Source of the DNA: Copromyces sp. CBS 386.78
Lineage: Eukaryota; Ascomycota; Sordariomycetes; Sordariales; Sordariaceae
DNA length: 64,000 nt
Assembly: GCA_030685235.1 (NCBI GenBank)
Contig: MU839150.1
Span: 62,001 to 126,000, forward strand
Direction: 5' to 3'
Under the pieces are notes generated by a model, which was not told the origin of the DNA, searched no databases, and was given only the letters and a program-made list of their open reading frames with translations. Below, one piece after another: positions 62,499 through 64,000 of this stretch. The position numbers and the translations under genes were made by a program. Every line of letters starts with the position of its first letter. Position 1 is the stretch's first letter.

Positions 62499-63385
62499 GT
62501 TGATCAGTAATGAAGAAAACCTTGGTGATGACGGGCCTGGCCCTGATGTAGGTGTTGATGGATGTCTAGGTTGAAATTTGAAGATGATGTCGAAACAACA
62601 TCCCAGAGACATGACGCTTATAGCAGAAGAGTGTCATGGTGATATCGCGGGGTGTTATATAAGAGGTAAGCTGACTGGTTACAACTTACAATGTCAGGAT
62701 CAATCAGCAGACCACAACTTGCTTCCAACAACTGAATATCTGAACAACTGGTTGCCTTCATTCTACGTGATGGGCTTGATGCTGTCATATGTATCGTACT
62801 AACACATTCTGGCTCATCCTTTCTCCGGCTTGTTGTCCCTTCTGAAGGGTCCTGAGGTACGATGCAGTTGTGCGTAGAATGTAAGAATGGCCTGACATGC
62901 ACAAGCATCAAGCCGGTCATTCATCGTGCAGCCATATGTTTACCTTCCTCGCCCCACCTCATTCATGATGACTGTGGATGTTGTGATATTAGTGCTTGGT
63001 TCCCTGTTGCCCCTGGCGTCCTTCAGTGCCAAGTGCCAGCCTCAAATACCCCGCATGAGAGTTATGGGTGGGGTCAACCACCGGGCCTCGGGCTCCAAAG
63101 GGATGCCGGCGTCGGGCAAACATGCCCTGGCGGGGCTCTGGTTCTTGGGCGGTGCAGTGTTCCAAAAAGTGGATCCCGTGGGATGACTAAAACCGCGGCC
63201 GGACAGCTGTGGAAAAGCCTTTCTTTCTCTTCCCATTCCCGTGCATTTCACATTCATTGGAAGACTGGAAAAAGGCGGAACGAACCTGTCCCGCGGCGCA
63301 ACAAAGCAGGCGGTCCATTCTCGTCTTCCTACAATACTTAATACCGCGAAGCTTCCCCCCGCTTCGTCGCAACAAATGCCGTGGG
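62499..63385. promoter_or_regulatory. Divergent intergenic region
   Basis: About 890 bp between the hydrolase (-) and the right-edge gene (+). It should contain both promoters. A CT-rich run (TTTCTTTCTCTTCCCATTCCC, 63220-63240) is placed as expected for the leader of the right-hand gene. No coding frame is convincing. Confidence 0.4.
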
Positions 63386-64000
63386 ATGAATTACCTACAA
63401 CTAACCCAGACTCTAACCGAGTCCTTCATTGCCCTGGCAGATGAAGCCCAATCATTGATCGACCGCAAGACCATCCTTGAGCACAAGCTTCGCTTTGCGC
63501 ACGAGCAGGTAAGGTAAAACACCTCCATTTCCTATTTCCAATCTCACCCCCCCTTTTTATGATGATTTATAGCTCTAGATCTGCCCGCTGCCTATCAACA
63601 GCATGTGGAGACAACTTCTATTGTCTGATTCACTTTACACCCAATTGCGCCTGTCATATCCCATCTCACTTTTCGATGGCGATCACGCCTGGCTAACACA
63701 TGTTGCCTGGCAATTTAGTACCAGTGTCTAGCCGATAAATATGCGCCTGCAGTCCCCGAGGTAGCCGAAACGCTCGCAAAGCTCCAGCTTCCACCGGACG
63801 TGCACTATTATTCTGTCGCGGCCAACTCATCCGTCGTGCCCTTGCCTCGGCGCATCCAACCTGGGAACTCTCAGCACGAGATTGCCTTGCAAATCAGAGA
63901 GGGGAGAAAGGCTGCTCAGCTCATTGCCGCTGCCATGGGAAGGGCCAGCAAACACAGTGACTCTAGCAAGGAGGCTTCCACCTCTCCCGTTACCGCCGCC
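63386..64000 (+). CDS. Unrecognised helical protein, 5' part (cut by window edge)
   Basis: Exon 1, 63386-63508 (MNYLQLTQTLTESFIALADE...LEHKLRFAHEQ), is joined across a 210-bp intron (GTAAGG donor at 63509, GGCTAACACA branch, TTTAG acceptor at 63718) to an exon from 63719 (YQCLADKYAPAVPEVAETL...) that is open to the window end; 135 codons visible. Both exons are phase 0. The first 60 residues are strongly helical with heptad-like Leu/Ile spacing, then a Pro-containing segment (LQLPPDVHYY) and a second helix rich in Arg/Ala (QIREGRKAAQLIAAAMG). The family is not recognised. An earlier ATG at 63376 is in another frame and soon stops. Confidence 0.7.

Overview
The window reads as nuclear DNA of a filamentous ascomycete, most likely a Sordariomycete close to Neurospora/Sordaria. 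The genes are GC-rich, with short introns (about 57-106 bp; GTRNGT donors, CTAAC/CTGAC-like branch points) and CT-rich 5' leaders. The AT-rich repeat block carries the signature of repeat-induced point mutation (RIP), a process known only from fungi. The species cannot be fixed from the sequence alone.

Left gene block (1-21.7 kb): a secreted-protein gene cut by the left edge (-), a WSS1-type DNA-protein-crosslink protease (-), a Kelch-repeat protein of the Kel3/KLHDC4 type (-), an M1 zinc aminopeptidase with an upstream mitochondrial-presequence exon (-), enolase (+), a BUB1/MAD3-type spindle checkpoint kinase (+) and an Apn1/endonuclease IV AP endonuclease (-). I rebuilt exon junctions by hand from splice signals, reading phase and family conservation.

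Transposon island (21.70-50.53 kb): about 28.8 kb of AT-rich DNA with no intact gene. CpG survives while CpA/TpG is rare. The two copies of each long terminal repeat differ only by transitions. The island is bounded by a 65-bp inverted repeat (21700-21764 / 50464-50528) at the points where base composition flips. The layers are: (i) a base TIR element, about 4.7 kb once insertions are removed, with a dead DDE (Tc1/mariner/IS630-like) transposase and a long dead minus-strand frame; (ii) a Mutator-like element (25031-28666) with 121/132-bp terminal inverted repeats and an 8-bp target duplication; (iii) a Ty3/gypsy retroelement (28837-49294) with two 466-bp LTRs; (iv) inside it, in reverse orientation, a second Ty3/gypsy element (39202-46578) with two 242-bp LTRs and a perfect 5-bp target duplication. 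About 4.5 kb between the integrase and 3' LTR of the outer retroelement is unexplained.

Right gene block (50.5-64 kb): a long F-box protein ending in a CaaX prenylation box (+), a small hypothetical gene (-), an unrecognised 780-residue protein with a mitochondrial-type N-terminus (+), a prolyl-iminopeptidase-type alpha/beta hydrolase (-) and the 5' part of an unrecognised helical protein (+, cut by the right edge). The genes look like unrelated housekeeping loci. Several carry possible dual-targeting N-termini: the aminopeptidase and AP endonuclease each have a mitochondrial-type start plus an internal ATG. No tRNA, rRNA or CRISPR array was seen.
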